Shown one piece after another: positions 14,476 to 22,397 of a DNA stretch of 64,000 nt; within the stretch, counting starts at the first letter, position 1; each line of letters begins with the position of its first letter. Position numbers and translations under genes: made by a program. This DNA is from Geodermatophilus sp. DSM 45219 (GTDB lineage: Bacteria; Actinomycetota; Actinomycetes; Mycobacteriales; Geodermatophilaceae). The stretch is from NCBI RefSeq assembly GCF_900104025.1, contig NZ_FNIQ01000003.1:620001-684000 (forward strand), read 5' to 3'. Below the pieces are notes generated by a model. That model did no database searches. It was given only the letters and a program-made list of their open reading frames with translations, and was not told the DNA's origin.

Positions 14476-15917
14476 CAGCCGCCCTGCCCCTCGAGGTACG
14501 CCTGCATGACGTCACCGGCGATGGGCGCCGAGACGTCGCCGCCGGTGCCCCCGCCGTTGGCCACGAAGACCGCCACGGCGATCTGCGGGTCGTCGGCCGG
14601 GGCGAACCCGATGAACCAGTTGTGGTCGGGACCGGCGTTCTCCGCCGTCCCCGTCTTGCCCGCGACCTGGACACCGGAGATCTGCGCGCGCCGGCCGCTG
14701 CCGTCCTCGACGACGCCGACCATCATGTCGGTCAGCTGGTCGGCGACCTCCGCGGAGACCGGCTCGCTGAGCTCGTCGGGGTCGGTCTGGTCGATGACCG
14801 ACAGGTCCGGCGCCCGCACCTGGTCGACGAGGTAGGGGCTCATGAGCGTGCCGTCGTTGGCCACCGCCGAGGCGATCATCGCCGCCTGGAGCGGGGTGAG
14901 CTGCACGTCCTGCTGCCCGATCGAGCTGACCCCGAGCTGCGCGTCGTTCTCGATCTCGCCGAGCGTGCTGCCCTCGACGGTGAGCGGGATGTCGAAGCCC
15001 TCGCCGGTGATGCCGAACGCCTCGGCCATCTCCCGCACCCGCTCCTCGCCGAGGTCGATGCCGAGCTGGGCGAACGCGGTGTTGCAGGAGATCGTCAGCG
15101 CGTCGATCAGGCTCTGCTGGCCGCTGGGGTCGCAGGCCGAGCCGCCGAAGTTCTCCAGGGTGGACGTCGACTGGGGCAGCGTCAGCTCGTCGGGCGCCGG
15201 GACGACGGTGTCGGGGGTGTACTCGCCGCTGGCCAGGGCCGCCGCGGAGACGACGACCTTGAAGATCGAGCCGGGCGAGTAGCGGGCGTCGATGGCCCGG
15301 TTCAGCCGGGGGTCGATCTCCAGGGCGTCGAGCTGCGCGGCGTAGTCGCGGATCTCCGCGGGCTGGTGGCTGGACAGCAGGTTCGGGTCGTACGTCGGCG
15401 TGCTGGCCATGCCGAGCACCGCGCCGGTGGCGGGGTCCAGGGCGACGACGGCCCCGGTCACGCCCTCCAGGCCGGCCATCGCGGTCTCCTGGACGGCGGG
15501 GTCCATGGTCAGGACGACGTCCCCGCCGGAGGGGTCCCGGCCGGTGAACAGGTCGGCCAGGCGCCGGACGAACAGCCGGTCGTCGGTGCCGGCGAGCACC
15601 TCGTTCGCGGCCCGCTCCATCTGCACGTTGCCGTAGACCAGCGAGTAGTAGCCGGTCACCGGGGCGTACAGCGGACCCTGCGGGTACTGGCGCAGGTAGG
15701 TGAGCCGGTCCTCGGTCGCGACCGAGGTGGCGATCTCGGTGCCGCTGACGACGATCGAGCCGCGTTCGCGGTCGTACTCCTCGGCCAGCACGCGGGTGTT
15801 GCGGCCGTCGGAGCGCAGCTCGTCGGAGCGGACCACCTGGATGACGTTGACGTTGACGATCAGCAGCGTGAACAGGACGAGCACGCTGATCGCCACGCGG
15901 CGCAGCGGGGCGTTCAC
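14475..15917 (-). CDS. pbpA: Penicillin-binding protein 2 / class B transpeptidase
   Basis: A 480-residue class B PBP that cross-links peptidoglycan with RodA. It has an N-terminal anchor (about 7-29), a dimerisation region, and the transpeptidase domain with SxxK (Ser217-Lys220 in SPGSIFK), SCN and KTGTAE. The GTG start overlaps the rodA stop by 4 nt (GTGA) and its stop overlaps pknA by 1 nt. Length agrees with mycobacterial PbpA (491 aa). PknB phosphorylation of PbpA is known in mycobacteria; a Thr target cannot be assigned here. Confidence 0.96.
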   Translation of the reverse strand: MNAPLRRVAISVLVLFTLLIVNVNVIQVVRSDELRSDGRNTRVLAEEYDRERGSIVVSGTEIATSVATEDRLTYLRQYPQGPLYAPVTGYYSLVYGNVQMERAANEVLAGTDDRLFVRRLADLFTGRDPSGGDVVLTMDPAVQETAMAGLEGVTGAVVALDPATGAVLGMASTPTYDPNLLSSHQPAEIRDYAAQLDALEIDPRLNRAIDARYSPGSIFKVVVSAAALASGEYTPDTVVPAPDELTLPQSTSTLENFGGSACDPSGQQSLIDALTISCNTAFAQLGIDLGEERVREMAEAFGITGEGFDIPLTVEGSTLGEIENDAQLGVSSIGQQDVQLTPLQAAMIASAVANDGTLMSPYLVDQVRAPDLSVIDQTDPDELSEPVSAEVADQLTDMMVGVVEDGSGRRAQISGVQVAGKTGTAENAGPDHNWFIGFAPADDPQIAVAVFVANGGGTGGDVSAPIAGDVMQAYLEGQGG

Positions 15918-17335
15918 GTCTGCACCACCTCGGTCGGGGCGTCACCCAGGGCGGGCTTGGGCTGCCCGACGGGGGCGGCCGGGCGGCGGGCGGCGTCGCT
16001 GATCCGGACCAGGACGGCGACCAGCACGAAGTTGGCCACCAGCGAGGAGCCGCCGTAGGCGAGGAACGGCGTGGTCAGACCGGTCAGCGGCAGCAGCCCG
16101 GTGACGCCGCCGAGGACGACGAACACCTGCCAGGCGATCGCGAAGGACAGACCCGCGGCCAGCAGCTTGCCGAACGCGTCGCGGCAGATCAGCGAGGTGC
16201 GCAGCCCGCGCTCCACCAGCACCAGGTAGACGATGATCACCGCGACCAGGCCGAACAGGCCCAGCTCCTCGCCGACCGCGGCGGCGATGAAGTCGCTCTT
16301 GGCCACCGGCACCTGGTCGGGGCGCCCACCGCCGAGCCCGGCGCCGAACAGCCCGCCGGTGCCCAGCCCGAACAGCGCCTGGGCGACCTGGAAGCCCGAG
16401 CCGTCGTAGTACTCGAACGGGTCCAGCCAGGAGTCCACGCGCTGCTGCACGTGGCCGAACAGCTGGTAGGCGATGAGCGCACCGCCGGCGAACAGGCCCA
16501 GGCCGATGACCAGCCAGCTGGCCCGCTCGGTGGCCACGTAGAGCATCACCACGAAGATGCCGAACAGCAGCAGCGAGCTGCCCAGGTCGCGCTCGAAGAC
16601 CAGCACGAGGATCGACAGCATCCAGGCGACCAGGACCGGGCCGAGGTCGCGGCCGCGCGGCAGCTCCAGACCCATGACGCGGCGGCTGGCCAGCGCCAGG
16701 ACGTCGCGCTTGTCGACCAGGTAGGCGGCGAAGAAGACGGTCAGGCAGATCTTGGCGAACTCGCCGGGCTGGATGCTGAAGCCGGCCACCCGGATCCAGA
16801 TCTTGGCGCCGTTGACCTCCGACAACGAGGCCGGCAGCACCGCGGGGATGGCCAGCAGCACCAGCCCGATCAGTGCCAGGGTGTAGGCGAAGCGGGCCAG
16901 CAGCCGGTGGTCGCGCAGCACCAGGAGCACGCCGATGAACAGCACCAGGCCCAGCGTGGCCCACACCAGCTGGACCGGGGCGTCCTCGCGGCTGACCGTG
17001 CTGCCGGCCTGCTGGGCGGCGAGGTCCAGCCGGTGGATGAACGACAGCCCGAGGCCCACGAGCAGCGCGACGGCCGGCAGCAGCAGCGGGTCGGCGTAGG
17101 GCGCCCACCGGCGGACGACGAGGTGCGCGACGGCCCACAGCGCGGTGAACCACACGCCGAAGGTGGCCAGCTCCGTGGTCAGCGAGCCGGTGACGGTGAG
17201 GTCGACGATCGCCTGGGCGACCAGCGTGATGAGGACGGCGAAGCCCAGCAGCGCCAGCTCGGTGTTGCGGCGCTTGGGCGGGGGCGGCGTCCCCGGCGCC
17301 GCGGCGCGGGGATCGGTCACGGGTCCGCTGGTCAC
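15914..17335 (-). CDS. rodA: SEDS peptidoglycan glycosyltransferase RodA/FtsW
   Basis: A 473-residue, ten-helix SEDS protein that polymerises lipid II. Family features include the catalytic-region Asp in KSDFIAAAVGEELGLFG, the loop IRVAGFSIQPGEFAKI, and the C-terminal GLTTPFLAYGGSSL. I chose the GTG at 17335 because it overlaps the pstP stop as GTGA; a second GTG at 17320 is possible. A polypeptide starting further upstream would read the antisense-like Arg/Pro frame of pstP and is rejected. The pairing with pbpA indicates a RodA-PBP2 elongation module, as in Rv0016c-Rv0017c. Confidence 0.96.
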   Translation of the reverse strand: MTSGPVTDPRAAAPGTPPPPKRRNTELALLGFAVLITLVAQAIVDLTVTGSLTTELATFGVWFTALWAVAHLVVRRWAPYADPLLLPAVALLVGLGLSFIHRLDLAAQQAGSTVSREDAPVQLVWATLGLVLFIGVLLVLRDHRLLARFAYTLALIGLVLLAIPAVLPASLSEVNGAKIWIRVAGFSIQPGEFAKICLTVFFAAYLVDKRDVLALASRRVMGLELPRGRDLGPVLVAWMLSILVLVFERDLGSSLLLFGIFVVMLYVATERASWLVIGLGLFAGGALIAYQLFGHVQQRVDSWLDPFEYYDGSGFQVAQALFGLGTGGLFGAGLGGGRPDQVPVAKSDFIAAAVGEELGLFGLVAVIIVYLVLVERGLRTSLICRDAFGKLLAAGLSFAIAWQVFVVLGGVTGLLPLTGLTTPFLAYGGSSLVANFVLVAVLVRISDAARRPAAPVGQPKPALGDAPTEVVQT

Positions 17336-18753
17336 CGGGCCTCCCGGCAGTCCACGCCCGGCTCGAGCGTCGGTGTGGCGCGCGTGGGCGTCGGCTCGGC
17401 CGTCGTCGGGGCGGCGGGGGTGGGGACCGCGGACGGCGCCGCGGACGTGGGGGCCGCACCGGCGTCGGGCAGCGGCGCGGGGGAGGGCGGCGCCGGGGTC
17501 GGCACGGCAGGGGACGGCGCGACGTCCTCCTCGACGGGGCACAGCGGCAGCCGCTGCTCGCGGAGCATGGAGACGATCCGCTCGGCGTGCTCGGCGTCGG
17601 TGGCCTCGATGCCGCGCTGCACCTTGCTGGCGCCGGCCGGGGTGAGGTCGGCGACGGGGAGGTCGGTGACGTCGGCGACCCGGTTGAGGTCCATGCCGAG
17701 CAGCGAGGTGTCCAGGCCGCGGTAGACGGTCACGCGCTCGCCGGCGTCGGTGTCCTGCACGCCCACGAACCAGTTGGACAGCACCCAGAGGTAGGCGCCC
17801 ACGGCGGCGGCACCGAGCAGCAGGACGGCGGCCAGCGCCCCCAGCACGCGGCGGCGCCTGCGGCCCGGGGGTGGCGCCGCGGCCACGGCCCCCGATCCCG
17901 TCGCGGCCGGGGGAGCCGGCCGCGGGTCGGCCAGCGCGGCCCGCCCGGCGGCCGAGCGCGGGTCGACCGCGCGCTGCCCGACGTTGTCGCCCGCGGCGCC
18001 GTCGACCACCGGGTCGACCGGGTAGGTGCCCCCGCCGCCGTCCTCGACGACGTCGGCCACGATCACCGTGATGTTGTCCGGCCCACCGCTGCGCAGCGCC
18101 AGCTCGATGAGCCGGTCGGCGGTCGCCTGCGGGTCGGGGTCCTGCAGGGCCTCGGCGAGGGTCTCCTCGCTCACCACGCCGGACAGCCCGTCGGAGCAGA
18201 GCAGGTAGCGGTCACCGGCCCGGGCCTCGCGCATGGACAGGTCGGGGTCGACGTCCTGCCCGTTGAGGGCGCGCAGCAGCAGCGAGCGCTGCGGGTGGTG
18301 GTTGGCCTCCTCGGGCGTGATCCGCCCGTCGTCGATCAGCGTCTGCACGAAGGTGTCGTCGTGGGTGATCTGCTGCAGGACGCCGTCGCGCACCAGGTAG
18401 GCGCGGGAGTCGCCGACGTGGCACAGCGCCAGCCGGCCGCCGGCGAACAGGACGGCGGTGAGCGTCGTCCCCATGCCCTCGAGCTGCGGGGACTCGCGGA
18501 TCACCTCGCGCAGGTGCTCGCTGCCGTCGAAGACCGCCTCGCGCAGCGCCTGGAGCATGTCGCCCGAGGGCGCGTCGTCGTCCAGGTGCTCCAGCGCGGC
18601 GATGACGACCTTGCTCGCGACGTCGCCGGCCGCGTGCCCGCCCATGCCGTCGGCGACCGCGAGCAGCCGGGGGCCGGCGTACACCGAGTCCTGGTTGTTG
18701 CCGCGGACCAGGCCGCGGTCGGACCGGGCCGCGTAGCGCAGCGCGAGGCTCAT
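17332..18753 (-). CDS. pstP: PP2C-family Ser/Thr protein phosphatase PstP
   Basis: A 473-residue membrane phosphatase that reverses PknA/PknB phosphorylation. The PP2C domain starts LALRYAARSDRGLVRGNNQD, with metal-binding Asp in VADGMGGHAAGD, then HVGDSRAYL, LCSDGLSG and GGPDNITVIV. One helix (about 315-338) is followed by an extracellular region and a Pro/Thr/Ala-rich tail. ATG at 18753 is preferred over GTG 18768 because GGAG lies at proper spacing and MSLALRY is the typical start. The stop overlaps rodA. Confidence 0.95.
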   Translation of the reverse strand: MSLALRYAARSDRGLVRGNNQDSVYAGPRLLAVADGMGGHAAGDVASKVVIAALEHLDDDAPSGDMLQALREAVFDGSEHLREVIRESPQLEGMGTTLTAVLFAGGRLALCHVGDSRAYLVRDGVLQQITHDDTFVQTLIDDGRITPEEANHHPQRSLLLRALNGQDVDPDLSMREARAGDRYLLCSDGLSGVVSEETLAEALQDPDPQATADRLIELALRSGGPDNITVIVADVVEDGGGGTYPVDPVVDGAAGDNVGQRAVDPRSAAGRAALADPRPAPPAATGSGAVAAAPPPGRRRRRVLGALAAVLLLGAAAVGAYLWVLSNWFVGVQDTDAGERVTVYRGLDTSLLGMDLNRVADVTDLPVADLTPAGASKVQRGIEATDAEHAERIVSMLREQRLPLCPVEEDVAPSPAVPTPAPPSPAPLPDAGAAPTSAAPSAVPTPAAPTTAEPTPTRATPTLEPGVDCREAR

Positions 18754-18781
18754 CGGGCGGGGCTCCACGGAGTGCGGCCGG

Positions 18782-19240
18782 TCACGAGCGCAGCTCCAGG
18801 GCGGTCTGACCGATCCGGATCGGCTGCCCCGGCGCCACGAGCAGCGGGCCCTGGACGCGCTGCTGGTCCAGGTAGGTCCCGTTGGTGGAGCCGAGGTCCT
18901 CGACGTACCACTGGCCGCCGCGGTTGGTCAGCCGCGCGTGCCGGGAGCTGGCGAAGTCGTCGGTCAGCACGAGGGTGGAGTCGTCGGCGCGGCCGATGAG
19001 GATCGGCTGGTCGCCCAGGGTGATCTTGGTGCCGGTGAGCGGGCCGGCGGTGACGACGAGGGTCTTCGGGCCACCGCGGGTCTTCTTGGCGGCGGCGGCG
19101 CGCGGCGGCACCGAGGCCACCCGCCCGGCGCGGCCGCCGAACAGGTCGGCCCGCACCACGCGGAACGCGGCGAAGATGAACAGCCACAGCAGCAGCAGGA
19201 AGCCGAAGCGGAAGATCTGCAGCACGATCTCGGCCGTCAC
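18782..19240 (-). CDS. fhaB: FHA domain protein FhaB (FipA-like)
   Basis: A 152-residue protein with an N-terminal membrane helix (about 5-28) and a C-terminal FHA domain (ILIGRADDSTLVLTDDFASSRHARL … VEDLGSTNGTYLD) that binds phospho-Thr peptides. In mycobacteria FhaB is phosphorylated by PknA and links FtsZ to FtsQ. Key residues R, S-R-H and STNGT are intact. It lies 28 nt upstream of pstP and 16 nt downstream of fhaA, in one operon. Confidence 0.95.
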   Translation of the reverse strand: MTAEIVLQIFRFGFLLLLWLFIFAAFRVVRADLFGGRAGRVASVPPRAAAAKKTRGGPKTLVVTAGPLTGTKITLGDQPILIGRADDSTLVLTDDFASSRHARLTNRGGQWYVEDLGSTNGTYLDQQRVQGPLLVAPGQPIRIGQTALELRS

Positions 19241-19256
19241 GGGACCACGACCTGCC

Positions 19257-20054
19257 TCACGCGCTGTCCTGCCGGTAGACCAGCACCGAGTGGCCGATGC
19301 GGATGACGTCCCCGTCGGCCAGCGGCTGGCGGGTGATCCGCCGGCCGTTGACGAGGGTGCCGTTGGTGGAGCCGAGGTCCTCGGCGATCGCCGTCCCGCT
19401 GTCCAGGACGACGTCGACGTGCTTGCGGCTCACGCCGGTGTCGGGCAGCCGGATGTCGGCGTCGGTGCCCCGGCCGATGACGTTGCGCCCGGTGGTCAGC
19501 TCGTGCCGCGTGCCCGGGCCGTCGACGAGCAGGACGTGGGTGACCCCGGGCCGGCTGCCGGCGCGGCCGACGACGGTCGAGGGGGACTGCCGGCCGGTGT
19601 CGGTGGGCATCCGGCCCTGGATCGGGGGCAGCGGTGGGACCGCGCCGCTGCGCGGGCCGTCGAGCGGGACACCGGGTCGGGCCGGGTCGGCGACGTGCGA
19701 GCTGACCTCGAAGACGCCGGTGGGCAGCTCGTCGTCCCGCTCCAGGCGGACCTGGACGGCGTCGAAGACCTGGTAGCCCTCGCCCTCGATGTGCTCGGTC
19801 ACCATGTCGGCGAGCTGGGCGGCCAGCTGCTCGGACCACTCGGCGAGGTGGTCGTAGTCGGTGGCGCCCAGCCGGACGTCGTAGACGTTGGGCGCCAGGA
19901 CACGGCCCTCGCCCATGACGGCGCGCTGCTCGTCGGCCTCGCGGGTCAGGGCCTTGGCGATCTCGGCCGGGTGCACCTTGCCCTTGAAGATCCGGGCGAA
20001 GGCGAGGCCGACCATGCCCTCCAGCCGCCGCTCGAAGCGCTGCAGCACACCCAC
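19257..20054 (-). CDS. fhaA: FHA domain protein FhaA
   Basis: A 265-residue protein. The N-terminal DUF3662 domain (about 1-120: GVLQRFERRLEGMVGLAFARIFKGKVHPAEIA in pieces, then EGYQVFDAVQVRLERDD) precedes a short Pro/Gly linker and an FHA domain (NVIGRGTDADIRLPDTGVSRKH … EDLGSTNGTLVNGRR). FhaA binds phosphorylated MviN/MurJ to hold back peptidoglycan synthesis in mycobacteria. The linker is far shorter than in M. tuberculosis FhaA (527 aa). A GTG start at 20054 with AGGGAG upstream. It heads the minus-strand signalling operon. Confidence 0.95.
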   Translation of the reverse strand: MGVLQRFERRLEGMVGLAFARIFKGKVHPAEIAKALTREADEQRAVMGEGRVLAPNVYDVRLGATDYDHLAEWSEQLAAQLADMVTEHIEGEGYQVFDAVQVRLERDDELPTGVFEVSSHVADPARPGVPLDGPRSGAVPPLPPIQGRMPTDTGRQSPSTVVGRAGSRPGVTHVLLVDGPGTRHELTTGRNVIGRGTDADIRLPDTGVSRKHVDVVLDSGTAIAEDLGSTNGTLVNGRRITRQPLADGDVIRIGHSVLVYRQDSA

Positions 20055-20231
20055 AGTCGCTCCCTTGCGCTAGCGCGTACGTCCGGTTGCCATCGATGAT
20101 CGTAGCCGTCCACGGGTCGACCAGCCGGGGACCGACTCACGTCCCGGGGAGCGCGCCCCGGGCCTGCAGGGACGACGCCCGACCCCCTGCCGGGGTTCCA
20201 CGGGCGGTCCTGCTAGGGTTCTCCCTCGCCA

Positions 20232-20314
20232 GGGCAAGTGGCGGAATGGCAGACGCGCACGGTTCAGGTCCGTGTGTCCGAGAGGACGTGGGGGTTCAAC
20301 TCCCCCCTTGCCCA
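20232..20314 (+). tRNA. tRNA-Leu (CAG)
   Basis: An 83-nt class II tRNA. The acceptor arm GGGCAAG pairs with CTTGCCC, the anticodon stem CACGG/CCGTG holds loop TTCAGGT with anticodon CAG, and a long variable arm and T-arm GGGGGTTCAACTCCCCC follow. Discriminator A20314, CCA not encoded. Its place after fhaA is conserved in Actinobacteria. Confidence 0.98.
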
Positions 20315-20318
20315 CAGT

Positions 20319-20362
20319 GCGACGAGGGCCCCGGGGAGATCTCCCCGGGGCCCTCTCGTCGC
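20319..20362 (+). terminator. Terminator after tRNA-Leu
   Basis: A very strong stem: GAGGGCCCCGGGGAGA (to 20339) pairs perfectly with TCTCCCCGGGGCCCTC (from 20340), extended by GCGAC/GTCGC after a 2-nt bulge. It starts 4 nt past the tRNA. Confidence 0.85.
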
Positions 20363-20388
20363 ATCGGGCCCCGTTCCGGGCCCCTCGT

Positions 20389-20775
20389 TCAGGCCGTGCC
20401 GGCCCGCTCCTGCAGGAAGGCCGCGGAGTCGTAGTAGGTGCGGACGCCGGTGAGCCGTTCCTCGTCGCCCTCGATCACCGTCACGCCGCGGTACCGGAAG
20501 GGCTTGCCGCTGCGCAGCGTCCCGGTGGAGGTCCACTCCAGGGCGGCGCTGTCCTCCCCGACGACGCTGTGCGTGAAGGTGGTCTCGAGGTCGCCGAAGA
20601 CGTTGCGGTACTCCTCCCAGAACGTCTTCGCGCCGTCCTTGCCGCGGGTCTGGTGGTGCTCGTCCAGCTTGGCCAGCTCGGCGTCGTCACCGGTCAGGTC
20701 CAGCATGGGCTGGACGTCGCGGTCGCTGTCGATCCGGTGCAGTGCATCGGTGAAGCGTTCGGCCATCGTGTGCAT
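20389..20775 (-). CDS. SnoaL-like / NTF2-fold nuclear transport factor 2 family protein
   Basis: A 128-residue single-domain protein. The pattern MAERFTDALHRIDSDRDVQPMLDL, then KTFWEEYRNVFGDLETTF and a C-terminal FRYRGVTVIEGDEERLTGVRTYYDS matches SnoaL-like polyketide-cyclase or limonene-hydrolase folds, often small-ligand enzymes or stress proteins. ATG 20775 has GGGGGA at 5 nt; ATG 20766 is the alternative. It stands alone, with no clue to substrate. Confidence 0.8.
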   Translation of the reverse strand: MHTMAERFTDALHRIDSDRDVQPMLDLTGDDAELAKLDEHHQTRGKDGAKTFWEEYRNVFGDLETTFTHSVVGEDSAALEWTSTGTLRSGKPFRYRGVTVIEGDEERLTGVRTYYDSAAFLQERAGTA

Positions 20776-20844
20776 CGGTCCCCCGGTCCTCGGAGTGGGC
20801 GGTCCGCGTCGCTGTACCCACTCCACGGACCCTCACCCGCACCG

Positions 20845-21297
20845 TCAGGTCAGCCGGCGCCGCGCGTCGTCGCGGCGCCCACGGCTCAGGGTCTGGGCGA
20901 GCAGCACCGCGCCCCACGGGCCGATGACCCAGATCGGCCAGAAGTAGGGCAGGTCGGTGGAGCCGATGGCGGTGGCGGTCCAGACGGTGAGCACGACGAC
21001 CGCGACGACGGCCCAGTTCCGCCAGGCCGCCTCGCGCGACGGACCGCCGCTCCAACCGCACGCGGACGCGCCCTGACCGGGCACGTGCGCGGTCCGGACC
21101 GCCACCGGCTGCGGGGCCGGCTGCGGCAGGTCGGCGGTGAGCGCCTCGAGCTCCCCGTAGGTGCGGGCGGCGTAGGCGCGGGCCAGCCGCTCGTCGTACT
21201 CGGCGACCGTGAGCCGACCGGCGCTCATCTGGTCGCCGAGCCGGGTGGCGACGGCCGCGCGGTCGGCGTCGGCGGCGCGCAGGTGCGGCTCGGGCAT
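20845..21297 (-). CDS. DUF1707 domain-containing two-helix membrane protein
   Basis: A 150-residue protein. Residues 4-55 are a DUF1707/SHOCT-like motif (LRAADADRAAVATRLGDQM, GRLTVAEYDERLARAYAARTYGEL), a short helical domain common in actinobacterial membrane proteins. Two helices (about 96-113 and 118-136) follow with an Arg-rich end. ATG 21297 is 8 nt after AGGAGG. Function unknown. Confidence 0.85.
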   Translation of the reverse strand: MPEPHLRAADADRAAVATRLGDQMSAGRLTVAEYDERLARAYAARTYGELEALTADLPQPAPQPVAVRTAHVPGQGASACGWSGGPSREAAWRNWAVVAVVVLTVWTATAIGSTDLPYFWPIWVIGPWGAVLLAQTLSRGRRDDARRRLT

Positions 21298-21370
21298 CTC
21301 GGGCTCCTCCTCGGTGGGGGCTCCAGTCTGGGGCGGGAGCACGTCGCCGCGGTACTGACGGACGTCACGC

Positions 21371-21384
21371 GTTCCACGTGGAAC
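21371..21384. other. parS-like centromere site (copy 1)
   Basis: The palindrome GTTCCACGTGGAAC lies inside a longer inverted repeat (ACGCG … CGCGT flanks; outer GTACTGACG/CGTCAGTAC). It differs from the common parS core GTTTCACGTGAAAC at one symmetric pair. Two further copies occur at 26424 and 58729. In bacteria such sites load ParB near oriC, consistent with gyrA at the window start. Confidence 0.7.
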
Positions 21385-21671
21385 GCGTCAGTACGGTCGG
21401 CGGGTGCTCGACGCCGTACGCGGAGGTGAAGCGCATGTACGTCGTCCCCGCGGCCCGCGGGCGGGGGCTGTCGCCGCTCGTGCTCGCCGGGTTGGCGGCG
21501 GCCGCGCGGGACCGCGGCTGGACGACGCTGCGGCTGGAGACCGGTCCTCGGCAGCCCGAGGCCGTGGCGCTGTGCGAGGGCACCGCGTACCGGCCGATCC
21601 CGGCCTTCGGCGCCTACGCGGACGGCGCCGACGACCCGCTGTTCCACGAGCGGGTGCTGCCGCCCGCCTGA
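21378..21671 (+). pseudogene. N-terminally truncated GNAT acetyltransferase
   Basis: Only the C-terminal half of a GNAT N-acetyltransferase is present: AEVKRMYVVPAARGRG (motif A, acetyl-CoA binding) through LETGPRQPEAVALCEG and YRPIPAFGAYADG. Family members of this type are ~160 residues; here at most 97 are open and homology begins near 21420. The upstream end runs into the parS-like palindrome. ATG 21435 has GGAGG 8 nt upstream, so a 78-residue product could still be made. Most likely a remnant. Confidence 0.65.
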
Positions 21672-21722
21672 CCGGCTGACGCAGGCCGTGAACCCGATCC
21701 GCCGCTCCGGACATGGAGGGGT

Positions 21723-22397
21723 GTGACGACTTCACCCCTCGCTGCTGGACCATCACGGTCCGTGGCTTCTGCGCCGGTGTGGACGGATGCCGGGCCCCCA
21801 CCGGAGCCGCCGTCCCTGCGCGCCCTGCCGTCGGCCCGGCCGCCGGACGCCGACCTCGTCGCGCGGTCGGTCGACGAGCCCGAGCTCTTCGCCGCGCTCT
21901 TCGACCGGCACGCCGGCGAGGTGCACCGCTACCTGGGCCGCCGGGTCGGGGACCTGGCCGACGACCTGCTCAGCGAGACCTTCCTGATCGCCTTCCGGCG
22001 GCGAGCGGACTACCGGCCCGAGCGCCTCGACGTGCGGCCGTGGCTGATCGGCATCGCCACGAACCTCGTGCACGGGCACGCGCGGACCGAGCGACGCCGG
22101 TACAAGGCCCTGGCCCGCGCGGCCGCGGAGCCGCCGACTCGGGACGACGACCCGGCCGCGTCCGCCGACCGGTGGACCGCCCAGGCGCTGCGGGGCCCGC
22201 TGGCCGCCGCCCTGGCCACGCTGCACGTCCGCGACCGCGACGTCCTGCTGCTCTTCGCCTGGGGACAGCTCGGCTACGACGAGATCGCGGCCGCGCTGGA
22301 CGTCCCCGTCGGCACCGTCCGCTCCCGCCTCCACCGGGCCCGCCGCCAGACGCGCGCGGCGCTCGGCCCCGCCTCTCCGCTGGAGGAGCCCCGATGA
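21723..22397 (+). CDS. RNA polymerase sigma factor, ECF-type sigma-70 family
   Basis: A 224-residue sigma factor. A ~50-residue Pro/Ala-rich start precedes region 2 (LFAALFDRHAGEVHRYLGRR, DDLLSETFLIAFRRRADYR) and region 4 with an HTH (LGYDEIAAALDVPVGTVRSRL). GTG 21723 is preceded by GGAGGGG. Its stop overlaps the next gene by 4 nt (ATGA), which suggests that the coupled membrane protein controls it. No downstream target promoters can be identified from one window. Confidence 0.9.
   Translation: MTTSPLAAGPSRSVASAPVWTDAGPPPEPPSLRALPSARPPDADLVARSVDEPELFAALFDRHAGEVHRYLGRRVGDLADDLLSETFLIAFRRRADYRPERLDVRPWLIGIATNLVHGHARTERRRYKALARAAAEPPTRDDDPAASADRWTAQALRGPLAAALATLHVRDRDVLLLFAWGQLGYDEIAAALDVPVGTVRSRLHRARRQTRAALGPASPLEEPR

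Noticed and set aside
17336-17542. Longer N-terminus for RodA
   Set aside because: The added residues are an Arg/Ala/Pro-rich frame opposite in phase to the pstP tail, while GTG 17335 overlaps the pstP stop.
20055-20231. Promoter of the fhaA operon
   Set aside because: A TACGAT-like -10 is present on the minus strand but no convincing -35; too weak to annotate.
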